The translations under genes and the position numbers were made by a program. A stretch of DNA of 64,000 bases from Anaeramoeba flamelloides (taxonomy: Eukaryota > Metamonada > Anaeramoebidae), in NCBI GenBank assembly GCA_027625915.1, contig JANTQA010000020.1, positions 1 to 64,000 on the forward strand, in the 5' to 3' direction. The stretch's first letter is position 1, and each line of letters begins with the position of its first letter. The notes beneath the pieces were generated by a model. It was not told where the DNA came from. It did no database searches and saw only the letters and a program-made list of their open reading frames with translations. Shown here piece by piece: positions 1 to 12,644 of this stretch.

Positions 1-63
1 TAACATCAAATTCTAAGAGTATTGATGATTTGATAGGTGTGCGATTTTGTTTGAAAAGAGTTT

Positions 64-69
<6 letters not shown>

Positions 70-99
<30 letters not shown>
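70..99. repeat. (TA)n microsatellite
   Basis: A run of about fifteen TA dinucleotides. It lies in an AT-rich stretch (1-1,230) in which I see no gene, only A and T runs. Confidence 0.9.
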
Positions 100-102
<3 letters not shown>

Positions 103-1229
103 ATTCTTATGTAAAGATTTGACAAATCACGTTGGCTTATTAAATGTTTGTTTTTCATATTATTGAATTTTTGACTAATTAGTAACATTTTAAGCCACCA
201 CTCAGTGGAAATCAAAACCAGTCAGAAAAAACTGTATTCTTTATAGTATTTTAAGTTCTCAAGTAATCAGAGGATTTTAAAAAGTAAACAATATAATAAA
301 AACAAAAAAAAAAAAAAAAAAAAAAACTATATTTTTCCTAAAAAACAAATAACAATTATTTTTTAATTTCTTCAATACCAAATCCTAATCTACTTAAACC
401 AAAAGAATAATAGTTATTATTTATGTTGTGATTACAGAATTCATTAATAACCCCTCCTTAATTTGCCTGGTGTGATTTTTTTGTTCAAATAGAGAAGTGC
501 CAACAAAAACTCTGGTTCTGTTTCATAAACCAATGTTTCAAATGAAAAGTACTTTTTTTTTATTCTTATTCAGATAAACATCTAATTCATTATTGATGTA
601 TACCCAATAACCTAATTTTGAAGGCTTAATTCATCAAAGTTTTGAAAAAAAAAGTTAAATTATGAACTTGATTTTTGTTTTGAAATTTGTATAATTTCTT
701 CCAGTATTTTTAAGTTAAAATTTGTGTTTCTTTATAAAAATATTTACTAAAATTTACGCTTTTTTTGAGATAAATTTCTGCCAATTTGATCCTTTTATTT
801 TTAAAATTTTTTAATAGTAGAACTTTTGAGAAATCATGACCAGATTTACTGATATTGTCGGCTTTTTTTTGATCATTTGACGTATACTTTCCTATAAAAG
901 AAACACGGTTTTTAATTTGTATCACACTTTTAACCAATTCTACTTGATTTTTTAACAATAGCACTGAAGCAAATTATTTTAAAGAACTTTGAAAACAAAA
1001 TTCGAATAATAAAAAAAAAGAGGAAAAACCAATATTAAAAGATATTTTATTATCAGGTTGAACCTTTAATTTTTTAATCTGCTCAAGGAAAAAAGAAAAA
1101 AAGAAAAAAGAAAAAAGAAAAAAAAAAAAAAAAAAAAATAAAAAAGCGAAAAAGAAAAACAAAAAATAAAAAAAAAACAATTACAAGCATCTTATAAAAG
1201 AAAAGCGTTTAAGTGACTGTAAGTAAAAT

Positions 1230-1660
1230 CCATGATTCTGTTACTTTCTTTGGGAGTTCTGTTCGAATCTCGGCGGCCAATATTTTCAAGCTTCAATTTC
1301 TTCCCTCTCTCTCTTTTAACAAAATTCTGGGTAATTTCTGAGAGTATTTCATAAAATCATTGGCTGGTATTGTGTGTTCACTGGACAAAAGTACCCTCAC
1401 ACTTTCTTTTCAAAAACCTCTTTTTGAGTCTGAAATTTTCTCTTTGCAGCAAATTCAAGAGCAATAAATTGAGCTTTCGTGCTTCAAACAAATATGCTTT
1501 TGAAGACCAAAAGCCACCGAATTTTTTTTTCAGTCAAAGAGCGGTTTTAAAAAATTGATCACACATAAAACAAAGTGTTGGTTGCTTGAATAATCAGTAC
1601 AATCAATTAAAACAATAAAAGCTTTCTTAAAATGGAATGAAAACTGAGCTTATTTTTGAT
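1230..1660. other. Mixed-composition spacer, no supported gene
   Basis: This stretch is less AT-biased than its surroundings. It contains a GTTCGAATC motif near 1,262, which resembles a tRNA B box, but no matching T-stem or A box surrounds it. A 62-codon open frame at 1,370-1,558 has no recognisable motif. It may be the 5' flank of the RNA candidate that follows. Confidence 0.3.
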
Positions 1661-1668
1661 TGGATTAA

Positions 1669-1960
1669 GGCTGTGGCCTTGTGGAAATAAAAGCGCAGCC
1701 TCGCGTGGCTCAGTCAATCAATTTGAGGCAGATGGCAATTGTTTAGAGTTACTTTCTTTTTATCGAGTCGAGTAGGAAACACGAGATGCAGGCCTCAAAA
1801 TTCCTCTGAAAACAGTGGGTGTAGACAGGACCTTGTTACCGGAATTGTCTCCGGGGTGCTTAACAGGTCATCGCTTTAAGTAATCTTTAGCAGCTCACCG
1901 AGATCGCCAGGGGAACACAGCGCTGAATATAAATTCTCTCCTTTGGAGATCAAATTTTTT
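1669..1960 (+). ncRNA. Candidate structured non-coding RNA (pol III-like)
   Basis: This island is clearly richer in G and C than its flanks and has no long open frame across it. Several helices can be drawn by eye: 1,669-1,675 with 1,694-1,700 (GGCTGTG/CGCAGCC); 1,720-1,729 with 1,792-1,802 (one bulge); 1,801-1,808 with 1,908-1,915 (TTCCTCTG/CAGGGGAA). Inside the last one lie 1,815-1,820 with 1,893-1,898, 1,829-1,832 with 1,866-1,869, and 1,839-1,843 with 1,850-1,854. A short hairpin at 1,936-1,950 and a T6 run at 1,955-1,960 would suit pol III termination. The nested stems recall SRP RNA or RNase P/MRP RNA, but I could not place the conserved motifs of either, so the family is open. The ends are estimates. 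Confidence 0.4.
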
Positions 1961-4198
1961 ACACATAGAGGGAATTGTTTCAGCTCTTTTTGCTTGTTGG
2001 AAAAAACAGAATTAAGTGAATCTGTAATTGATTTAAATTTCAATAGTTCTGACATTTGGGATTTTATTTACAAAAAACAAAGAAGAAAAAAAAAAATTAT
2101 TCTTGGCGTGTTTTTGAAAAAAATGATTTTGAGCATTTGATTGAATTTTTTTATTAAATTTGATTTCACAAAAACCAAAAAAAAAATTAGCTCTATCAAT
2201 AGTTTGCCTTTTAAAAAAAATTTTTTTGGATATAGTGAAAAGTATTAAAAAAAGACTATTTCACAGAAGTGGGAAGAACTGTAAATATTTACTATAAAAG
2301 AAGAATAACTGGGAAAAAATGTGTTAAGTTGATGATTTTTTTTTTTTCTTTTGGGAAATCCAACTTTTTATTTTTAGGTTTCTTGTTCACCCAAAAATAT
2401 ACCAACTTAAAGACCAATAAGGAGATCACAAATTACAATCTAATTTTTTCTCTTAAAGCTCTATATGATGTAAGGGAAAAAAAAAGACTGAAAATGAAGT
2501 AAAAAATTTTTTTTCGGATTATTCTCATGAATACAAGTCGTCTATTTAATGAGAATCCTAAATATCAAAAATTTCTTTTGTGATTATTGTATAAACCTGA
2601 AAGTGAAATTTGTCTCAAATTTATTGGATCTGCAAAAAAAAGATCTCTTAAATTATAATAATAGAAGAAATTTTTCATCAAAAAATTAACAGCAATTTTT
2701 TTCTTTTATTCCAATATTTTTTCTTACAAAAATCAAACTTAGTATTTTTTCAAATGAAACTTAGAAGCAATGAGTAATAAATAAATTAGTTGTTTGTAAA
2801 CAAAGTTCAAGTTTTTAAAGGAAAAAGTTTGAAAAAGAAGGTAAAATGAGCTTTTATTTTGAGTAAAAAATTTTTCGGATAATAAATCATGATTTATATG
2901 TCTAATCACAAAACTTTGGAATTGTTTCATTTTCATGAGTGGTTAATTGCATTAAATATATGTTCTAAAATGGTACTTTTTTTCGTTGAACAAATTAAAA
3001 TATTAATATATAAGAATATCAGAGGATTCATTGATAAAATCAAAAAAAAAATAAAAAAAAAAAATGTTGAAAAAAATTTCTTAAGGCTTTTCATTGAATG
3101 GAAACCCTCAATTTATTTAGGAAATTAAAAATTGTTGACAATAAGATTTTTACTTCTAAATATACGAATTTTTCAAAAATAACATACAAACCCTCATTTT
3201 TTTAAATGTTAATTGGGGAGTTACAAACATATTTTTGGTCAAATCAATTTTAATTTTTTAAAAAAATAAAAAAAAAAATAAAGTGAAAAGTTAGATGACA
3301 AAAAAAAAATGATACTGATCTATTAATTAAATTTTAGTTTGAGGATAATAATGAATTAAACACACTAGAATTATGTTCTATTTATTCAATAAAACTGGGC
3401 CCCTTGGACTGAAAAAAAAGTTTATTTATGGACCTATAAAATGTGAAATAATCATATAAAATGATGTATTAATTGATCAAGTATTTTTAGTATAAGAATT
3501 CTCAATAGAAAACAATTTTATATTCTTTTTTTTTTTTTACTTTTGAGTCGTTATATGAGAATGGTAAATGTAATATTTTATCAACTTTTCTAAAAAGTTA
3601 CTTAGCATAATTTTAAAATTGATATTTTTATTTAGATGGAAATTATATAATGAGTGGAAGATAGAATATGAGAAATCTGGTTATAATATTAATATTTGAC
3701 CAGTTATCATTTCAATTTTAATTCTGTTTTTTCTTGTAATAAATCGGATTTATTGATTGAATTTTTTTATAAAATAAATTCTTTAATGTACCTTCCATTA
3801 AATTTTATATAGCATGATAATTTGAAATCAAACATTAAATACTGAATTAATATTAGAAAAAAAGTTAAACTTTTATTATAATTTGAGTTACGTTTTGTGA
3901 CTACCACATAGAAGTTTTAAATTAAACTATGTGGTTATTGAATGTAAATCATATTATTTGTTCCATTGTTTAAATTTATCTCTAAAATCACTTAATATTG
4001 CGTTAAAAAAGGTCGATCGTCATCAATTAAGAATGTTCCTTCAAGTTATTAAAAAAAAAAAAAAAAACATAGAATTTATAAGAAAAAATACTACCTTTAA
4101 ATAAAATTCTAAAGTATAAAAACAAAAAAATATTAAGACTTTATGGTTTTAAAAATGTTTATTCCCAAAATTTGTCGCAAAATTTAAATTAAACCCTT
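1961..4198. other. AT-rich spacer with one repeat fragment
   Basis: No gene is supported. The only structure I can assign is a repeat fragment at 3,280-3,480, listed separately. Confidence 0.5.
3280..3480 (+). repeat. Family L repeat fragment, copy 1
   Basis: About 200 bp match, in reverse orientation, sequence at 34,020-34,260 and more weakly 36,330-36,560. The shared core includes AATAAAACTGGG and a following ACTGAAAA. Read on the minus strand the copy ends in CAGTCCAAGGGGCCCAG, close to the termini of the two elements at 49.4-50.9 kb. This suggests related non-autonomous transposons with a CAGT end. Confidence 0.5.
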
Positions 4199-4783
4199 TT
4201 TTCAAAAATTGCTGACTCAAACAAAATGATAAATTGAAAAAAAAAAAAATTTATCCTTCAGTATTTAAGAACAATTAATAACTAAATATGATTGGTAATT
4301 CACTTTTAAATCATTCTAAATATATATAAAAACCTGATATATTAAAAAATTAAAAGAAAATAAAACCAAAAGATAAAAAAAAAGTGAGCTAACAATTTTG
4401 AAATGAGCATTACAGATATTTTTATTATCGAACTTTCACTGAAAAAAAGTTGAACAAATAGATTTTTTATGGATAATTAAATCCATTTTAAAAGACATTA
4501 CATAGCCGAAATTTTCTTAGTGAATATTGATCTTTTCATTGGATCTCTTTTTTTTTCCACATGATCTTTTTAAAAAAAAAAAAGAAAAAGAAAAAGAAAA
4601 ACAAAAGAAAAAAAAAAGAAAAACAAAAAAATATGAAAAAGTAAAACGAAAATATGCAAAATTAGAAAAAAATGATACTGATCTAGAAATTTGAAAATAT
4701 TTTTTTTGGTTGTTAATAATACTGTAATAAACCTAAAAAAGATTCCCATTAACATTATAAAAAAGTGAGTCAAAATTTTTAAA
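4199..4783 (+). mobile_element. Family K TIR element, copy 1
   Basis: The left end has TTTCAAAAATT followed by GACTCA; the right end has GTGAGTCAAAATTTTT, so the ends are imperfect inverted repeats. The interior matches the element at 27,807-28,382 over nearly its whole length, for example ATATAAAAACCTGATAT and GAACTTTCACTGAAAAAAAG. No transposase is readable. It is a MITE-like non-autonomous DNA element of about 585 bp. Confidence 0.6.
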
Positions 4784-4940
4784 AAAAATAGTTTAGTTGT
4801 ATAAAAAATAAATTATTTAAAAAAATGTAATAATTCAAAAAAGATTACTTTAATAAAATATTTTTATATGTTAAGAAAGCTAATTTGAAAATATAACCTA
4901 TGTCACTACTAGAAAACCTAAATTATTCCTGTTTTTTATA

Positions 4941-5504
4941 GAACCCCCAATTCAAAATTTTCAACACACCAAAATTCAATTTGTTCAAAAAAAATCTTAT
5001 TTAATCAATTCCCAAAGAAATGCCAAATTAGAACCATTCACCAATTGAAATGTTTACACTTTTTTTTATTAATTAAAATTACTCACAAAACAATAAATAA
5101 ATAATTATCAATCACAAATAAATCATGGGTGTGTTAAAAAAATTTTGGAGAGAAGCAAAAAACAAAAAATTAAATTTGTAAAATTTGTTTAAATTCTATT
5201 AGGATTATTGATCTATCAAAGGTTAGATACTACCAAATTAATTTATTTTTGAGTTCTTCCTATTTGGAACAACTTGACTTTAACATAATATCAATTTTTC
5301 GCGAAAAAAATATTGAACGAACGTAAGGAGATTACGTATTTCAAAAACAATAAAATGAAAAAAAACAAATAAAGAAGATAAAAAAATGATTTTTCATATT
5401 CTACAAAAAACAAAATTATCTCCATTTCAATGAAATTGTATTATTGTGTGATTGTTTGGGAGCATGTTTTAGCTGTGTGTGGAAAAAATTTTTGAATTTT
5501 AGTT
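4941..5504 (+). mobile_element. Family B TIR element, copy 1 (TA-flanked)
   Basis: It begins after a TA with AACCCCCAATTCAAAA and a following ACACACC, and ends with GTGTGTGGAAAAAATTTTTG, roughly the inverse. It shares its interior with the copies at 15.6, 23.2 and 35.1 kb: GGAACAAC, a run around TATTGAACGAACGTAAGG, and the distal ATTTCAATGAAATTGTATTA. The length is about 560 bp with no intact coding region. TA flanks and size suggest a Tc1/mariner-derived MITE. Confidence 0.6.
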
Positions 5505-7003
5505 TAGTTTTTATTAATAATAATTATTGAGTAAATATTGAAATTAATAAATTTAAAAAAAAAAACTACTTACTTGGAAGTTCTTATTATTAATTGGGGG
5601 GAAAAAAATAATACTCTAATCTCAAGTTTCTAGCTTTTAATTATAGAAAATTAATTAGAGATGAATATTTTTAAAAAAACGACAATAAAATCTCCATGTT
5701 GGGATTTAAAAAATATTATTTTTTATTTTAATTGATGTTTTATATTATGTATTGGGCGAATTAACCCCATTATGAAAATTATAAATTTGTAAAGTATATT
5801 TTTTTGATATCAAAATTTCACATTTTTTTTTTTAAAAAATGAAAAAAAAAGAAAAAAAAATAACTTTTTTTTATTGATGATCAAGTGTGAATTACACTCT
5901 GAAAGTGTCCTTTGTTACTTAAATTTCCTTTTCAAAAAAAATTTTTAACTCTTTTGATTTTATTAATAATTAAGTTAATTCTTGTAAATGTGTGAAAATA
6001 TTTTTAGTTATATTTTTTTAAAGAAAATGTTTTTGAAAAAAAAAATTTTTTTATATTGTTTATATTTATACTGATTTATATTTCAATTGAGGTCTCAACA
6101 AATTAAATTCATATTCAGAAATAAAAATTTAATTAGGTTATAATTGATCGAAGTTTAAATAATAGTTTTTTCAATTAAATTGACATCTAATAAGTAATAT
6201 TTTTTTATTCTTTAAAGTTTTGAAAAAAAATTTATTTTCTCGTTTTCAAAATATGAAAAAAAACAATAAAAAAAATTTTTCAATTTTGAAAAATTCGTTT
6301 ATCAAACAGTTTATTCTTATTTGAAAGTATCTGAATTAAAATATAATTCTGTTTTTGTCAGAAAAAATATTGATTTCTTTTTTTATGATAAAATAAATAA
6401 TAACCAAAATATGTTGAAGAAAATTTTTTTTGAAAAATCAAATTTCAGATAATAAAAAAAAAAACACTATTTCAAGAGAAATTTTTTTTTAAATGACTTG
6501 AAAAACTTGCATAGTTTATAACTATCCATCTTTTTGAAAATAGCAAATTATTTTTCAATAGTTTATCAAAAAGAGTTTTTTTATTTTACAAATATATAAT
6601 TTATATACTAAAGAGTAAAAAAAATCTTTATAATAATATTGAATACAATAAAGAACATTTATTGTAAAAGAGTAATGATGAAAAAGTTTATAAACATATA
6701 AAAAAAAAAATTAAAACAGTATTAAAAAATGTGAAGTAAATACTTCTCTTTTTCATCAAAAAATTGAAAAAAAAAAATTTTGATCTCTTCACAAAAAAAA
6801 ATTTTTTTTATGGCTTCCTTAGTTGATCTATTACTTTTGGACACTTGGCACCTTAGTAAAAATTTGAAAAGTCAAAAAATATCAGAAATATAACAATTTT
6901 TCATATTTTTTACCTTTTTTACTATAAAAAAGAATGATCCCTTAAAAAAAAAAAATTTCTATAAATTACAATTTTGCTTTTAGGAGATCTGATGTTATTA
7001 GCT
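5505..7003. other. AT-rich spacer
   Basis: I see no gene and no repeat I can assign, only A/T runs. Confidence 0.5.
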
Positions 7004-7447
7004 ATTGTGGAAAGAAAAAAGTTCCTCAACATGGTTTTGAATTAGGAACATAAACATTACTGAAAATTAAAAGTAAGATCAAAGAAAAAAAATAATAAAA
7101 AATAAATAAAGACAAAAATGAAGGATCTCCGCCACAATAACAGTTTTTTAAATACTCATCTTTTTAGGTAAGGGGAAGCTTTCCTTTGATTGATCAATTA
7201 TTAAAAAAAATTTTTTTTCAAAAAAAAATTGACTATTTTTTATGATTCTCTCCAAAACCACATCCACAATTTGGATAAATCAGGTAGATTTAAATTGTAT
7301 TTGTTAGGTTGATTGAAAAAATAATATAACGGGTTATTATTTGAAGTTAATTGGTTTCTTTTTATTGATATTACTTTGAATTTTCAGGGTTTTTATTAAG
7401 GTTTCCCAATTAAAAAAAACCGTGTTGAACTTTTTTTCCAAAAACGG
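7004..7447 (+). mobile_element. Family C foldback element, copy 1
   Basis: An element of about 440 bp with long degenerate TIRs containing AACATTACTGAAAA on the left and its inverse on the right. The internal marker TTTAAATTGTATTTGTTAGG is shared with copies at 9.3, 30.4 and 43.0 kb. It is non-coding. Confidence 0.6.
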
Positions 7448-8049
7448 TTAATCAAATAATTAAAAGTTCAATACTATTTAACAGAGATTTTTTTAATGTT
7501 ATTGGAAAGAGAAATAACTCATACAATCTCCTTTCACTACAACCGTTCTTATTTTGAGACGAATCTAGTTTGACACTAATCCTATATTCAGAAACTTTTG
7601 CTATTTTGAAAAAGCCAGTTAATCCATTTGTTTGTAATTCGTCTCTATGTTGGAACTAAAAATGTATTTTTTAAGAATAGTTTTTTGGTAAATAAATTAT
7701 AAAAAGGTGTTTTTTAAGTTAAATTATTCATTAATTTCTTCTCATTCTTTTGATTTGTTTCTGTCATAAATGAAAAAATAAAAAAAAAACTTTGAAAAAA
7801 TGATAAAGAGTTTTTTAAAAATATGGTTAGTTTTTATATTTAAAGAGGGGAGTAAAACAAATTTTTTAAAGATCGGATTAAAAAAGGTAATAATTCACAA
7901 AAACAAAAACAAAAAAGAAAAGAAAAAAGAAAAAAAAAAAAAAAGAAAAAGACAAAAAGACAAAAAGAAGAAGGAAATAAATCCCAAGTGTATGCTTTTT
8001 TTCCTTTTTAATTTAAAATTTTTTTGTTCTTGTGCCAAAATATCCTTTT

Positions 8050-8880
8050 ATTCGTAAACCCCCTTTGGAGAATAAGATGGCTTTCGTCATTTGATTCGGT
8101 AAGTGTAGGTCTATCTTCAAGTGCGATTATGATCCATGACCATAGTGCAAAACATTTGACCAAAATTCTCTAAAATGGTTCTTGTTTCTTCACCAAGTTT
8201 CACTTCACTTAAGATTGATTGAACAGTTTCCAACCGCTCTCCCAGGGTGTATAACTGTTTTGAATAAAAATATTATTTTAGCCGATCCAATGTAACATAA
8301 AAACCGTTTGCTTTGTGGTTCGAAATGATAAATGAGCATTTTCCATAACTTTTTGTGAAATCTTTCGAGAGAGTCTGTGCCTTCTTTTCAAAGATCCTAA
8401 TTTTGGAAAATCATTAAAAAAAAAGAAGGTTTAATTGTTTTGAGATTCACAGTACCAAGGTATTGAAGACATTTGATCGTGGAGTTTCGTTTGTTACTAC
8501 GTATTCCAAAAATGATTCCTCTTTTCCTCATAAATTCTCATCACGTCTTTTTTCGTGTGCTTTTTGATATCTTTTTTGATTTCTTTGTAATAATTTGAGT
8601 GAAGTCAAGGTTTAGTTGTGTGTGTAGTCCCCGAATAAACTCTTTCTTCTCTCCTTTTCTGTTGTTTCAGTGATCTCTTTGATTTTTTTTTTTTTTTTTA
8701 GGTTTTGTTTCTATATTTTTGATATTTTGGGGTGTCATTTTGGGTGTCTTTATACAAATTTCTTATTGTTTCAGATTGGTTGTGGAGTTTTTTCCGTTTC
8801 CTTCATCTGGTGACTTGTTGTTTGATTATTTCTTTGATCTCTTCTGTTAAATACCCTGATGTTTCCATTTGAAAAAGAGA
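8050..8880 (-). pseudogene. Possible eroded coding sequence
   Basis: This 0.8 kb stretch has a more balanced composition than its flanks. On the minus strand it gives several short protein-like runs rich in Lys, Glu, Thr and Arg in different frames, for example KEITETTEKERRKS and KKHTKKDVMRIYEEKRNHF, with stops between them. I recognise no family. It could be a decayed gene, exons of a gene I cannot resolve, or chance. The flanks at 7,448-8,049 and 8,881-9,262 show nothing. Confidence 0.25.
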
Positions 8881-9262
8881 AAAATATTTGACTATTTAAA
8901 AATTGAAAAAAAATGATTCACAATTACCTTTTTCGTTCAGTAAGAACTTATTTCCCTTACTACTTGTTTTCTTCATAATTCTAGACACAAATCCCAATGT
9001 AGAAAAGTTCAATAGTGTGACTTTTAATTTGGCTTTGTATTCATTAAAATTAGTATAAGGGTGAGAAATTTCCTCTAATTATATTTTGAACGATTAAGGA
9101 AAATTTTTTGTTGATAGCTAACAAATTATTAAAAAATATTTTAAGCTTACAAAAACACTCTCTCACATGAGATAGATATAAGGGTCAATTATCACTTTTT
9201 TCTTTTAGTTTTGAACCCTCTATCTCTGTTTAGAAAATAAAAATTCATTGTGTTTAATTTTA

Positions 9263-9725
9263 TTAACTGTTGTGGGGAAAAAAAGAGAAACTTGAAAAAA
9301 AAGTTCAATACTCTGGTTTTTAATAAGGAACAGTACTGAAAAATTCAAAAATAAAATCAATAAAAAAGAAGAAAACCAATTAATCCTTAAATAACAACCC
9401 GTTATATTATTTTCAATCAAAACCAACAAATACAATTTAAATCCACTTTATTTATCCAAAATATTGATGTGGTTTTGGAGATCTCTTCAAAAATAGTCAG
9501 ATTTTTTTTAAACCTTTATACACTGATCAATCAAAAGAAAAGCCCATACCTAAAAGATAGTATTTTAAAAAAACCGGTATGGGAGAATCCTTCATTTTGT
9601 CTTTTATTTATTTATTTATTGCTTTTTTTTTCATTGATCTTACTTTTCGTTTTTATGTAATGTTCCCAATTACCAAAACTGTGTTGAACTTTTTTTTTCC
9701 AGTTCTCACTTTTTTTCCCACAACA
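9263..9725 (-). mobile_element. Family C foldback element, copy 2
   Basis: The same family as 7,004-7,447 but in the opposite orientation: the internal marker is now on the left as AACAAATACAATTTAAATCC. The left end carries GGAACAGTACTGAAAAA and the right end TAATGTTCCCAATTA. It is non-coding. The following 9,726-11,044 is AT-rich spacer in which I see nothing else. Confidence 0.6.
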
Positions 9726-11044
9726 TCAAAAGTGAGTTATTGAGAATAGTAGTAAAAAAATCAAAAAATTTTGTGAAATCAATATGCAAAGAGTACAAAC
9801 GTGAAAGTAATAACCCTACTTATTAAGTTTTAGTTAATTTTAAACATTTTAAAAAAAGAATTTTTAATCATGATAATCTCATAAAAACACAAAATAATTA
9901 CTTTTTTAAAAAATGGCTTGGAATAAATTAAGTAACTTTGAATTTCAAATTTATAGTTTTTGGATTTTAATTTAACCTTTATACCTCTAAGTACTATTAT
10001 TTTCTTGATTAATATTCTTTTTTCCAAATCTAGCTTTTTAACTTAATTCAATTAAACACTGTGATGAGCTTTTTTAAAAATAAAAATATTCTCAACTTTT
10101 GAAATGAAAATATTTTTGAAATTACATGTGAACTTTTATTTTTTTTTTTTTGGAAAAGTGGGGTTGAGAAAAATTTTGAAATTAAAGAATAAGTTAAGTT
10201 ATTAAATGTAGGAATATTTTTCCAGAGAGTTTATATTTTTAGTGGAACTTTTTTTTTTTAACTTTTTCTTATTTAAGAATAAAAAAAAAAAAATTTGAAG
10301 ACCAAATTTAATCCTTTTGTGAAAATAAAATTTTGAGAATTCTAGAATATATATTTCTAGTAAATGAGTTAAAAACAAAGATACTGTATATAAAAAAATA
10401 TACATAATTTCAACTTTGAGTTCAATAGATTTAAAGGGAAAAAAAATGGGGAAAATTGAAGAAAAAGTTAAATGAAATCTCTTTTGTTTTTATTTATTTT
10501 TTCATTGTTTTTTTTTTCATTTTGTAATGCAAGTATTTTGATCAGTTTTCTATTTCGTTAGCTTTTTTTTTTTTGGTAGTAGGGACATATCTAAAAGAAT
10601 TAACAGATAATGATAATACCTTTTTAAAACTCTATAAGAGTTTATTTTTATTCTTATTCATATCTCTTAAAAACATAAAACTACCTTTTATGATAATTTG
10701 TGATATTTAAAATTATGAAAAAGCTAATGTATGTTTTTTTTTTTTTTTTTTTTGGATTTCTGCATTTATTTAAAGTAAAGTGTTATAGGTAATGTTGAAT
10801 AATATCTAGTTTAAAAAATATTTTTTAAGTTGTTACTATTTTTTCTTTGAAATAAAAAAGAAAATTTAAAAAATTGTTAGCTGATTCAGTATGTTGAAAG
10901 AATATAAAAAAAACTTTGATTTTAATCCATTATTTGTAATGATAAAAAATAATAAGTGTAAGTTCTCAATATGATTGGGCTATTTGCTTGTTTCATGGAT
11001 AATACAAACTATATATTAGAACTCCTTATTACCAGTCTTTTATT

Positions 11045-11238
11045 TAAAGTACACACTTTGCCACAACAAAATTCATCGAAATTTAAGGTACAAGAAAAAA
11101 CCCGAAATTAAAGCACAAAATTCAGATTCTAGTAAATAAATTGTAAAAAAAAAAAATTCGAAATTTTGTGCCTATTTAAGATTTTTTTTGTGCCTTTAAT
11201 TCCACTAAAAGGTTTTTGGCCTTAAAAAAGTGGAACTA
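11045..11238. mobile_element. Family D palindromic element, copy 1
   Basis: A nearly self-complementary element of about 190 bp. Its arms contain AAATTAAAGCACAAAATTC and the inverse GAAATTTTGTGCC, and it ends in AGTGGAACTAAG. Three further good copies lie at 11.56, 12.85 and 33.43 kb. Confidence 0.65.
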
Positions 11239-11557
11239 AGCTGTGGAATATTTAAACATTTTTTATATCTTTATTCATAGCTTTAGAAAATCACTTTCCT
11301 TCATATATATCTTCAGATTTTTTTACAAACAGAGAAATAAAAAGTGAATCTCTAAATTAAAAAAAAAGAAAAATATCAAGAAAGTTAAAAGTTATGTATC
11401 TGGACATTTACAGTGATATATACTCCATACACAAAGGGGTTCCCTGGAGACCAAAAGGGTATTGTGGAATAGTCCTTTTTTTTGGTTATCATATTTCGCC
11501 ATTGCAATTAAAAAAAAAAAAAATTTGAGAGTATCCCATTGGAAAAAATTCACCACA

Positions 11558-11750
11558 CAGTAGTTTCTTAAGGCACAAACTTTCAACGAAATTTAAGGGC
11601 AATACAAAAAATCTCAAATTAAAAGCACAAAATTCGGAATTCTAGGTAAAATAAATTAAAAACAAAAAATTCAAATTTTGTGCTTTAATTTGAGATTTTT
11701 TTGTGTCTTAAATTTCTGTTAAAAGCTTAAGTTTTAAAAAGTGAAACTGA
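11558..11750. mobile_element. Family D palindromic element, copy 2
   Basis: The left arm reads AAGGCACAAACTTTCAACG and continues through a run of AAATC and GCACAAAATTC. The right arm is its inverse and ends at GTGAAACTG. It is non-coding and could extrude as a cruciform. Confidence 0.7.
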
Positions 11751-12644
11751 TTGAAACAAAAAAAAATAATTATAATATCTCTTTGACTATAATTCAATAC
11801 AAAAAACCAAAAAAATTCCAAAAGCACTCTCGATTTCAAAAAAATCCAAAATTTAAAAAAAAAATCAGTTCGTACTATTTTATATTCACAAGGGTACATT
11901 TTCTATTAATACAAAAACAAATTGCTTTTTTTGAAGTGCGAAATCAATTTAATTCGGGTTTTTCTTTCTATTTAGAAAAACCTATAAATTTGACCAAGTA
12001 TGAATTATGTAATATTCCTTGAGATAAAAATAACTCATTTCCAAAATGAAAAAAGAAAAAAAAAATCACCGAGATCTCAAAAGGGCCAAAGAGTATCACC
12101 TCAAAACTGACATAACTGTTTTCAAAAATTGTATACGCCCTAACCATATCTCTAATTGGAAATTGAGTGTCACTTTTTTGGCTCTTTTTTCTAAAAATGT
12201 CCCTCACTTTAGTTGTTGATTTTTGGGGAGATCAGATTGTACATCAAAGGTTGGTTGGTTTTTTGATTGGTATTAGGTGAAGTCAATAAAATTAATCAAA
12301 AAAAATTTTTTTTTCCATTTCAGAAAATTTTTTTTCTCCATCATGACTGACTCTAAAGATTTTTTTAAAAAACTATAGAAACTGAAAGCAATTTTATTTC
12401 CTTTTGCTGACTTGGAAAATATTATTTTCTAAAAAGTTCTTTGAGAATCAATTTTTTTTTCTCATTTTTTGTGATAAGAAGAATGCGATGAAATTTTTTT
12501 TATTAATAATATCAGAATTTTATCTTTTTTTATCAAATTCTGATATATACATATTTTTTTTAATTTTTTTTAATATCACAGGTGTGGTTAGTTTTTTTTT
12601 TTAATTTAAGAGAGAAACCGAAGATATATTTTATTTTTTGGTAT

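Noticed and set aside
1255-1295. tRNA-like B box (GTTCGAATC)
   Set aside because: The flanking bases do not form a T-stem, and no A box or acceptor pairing lies at the right distance upstream.
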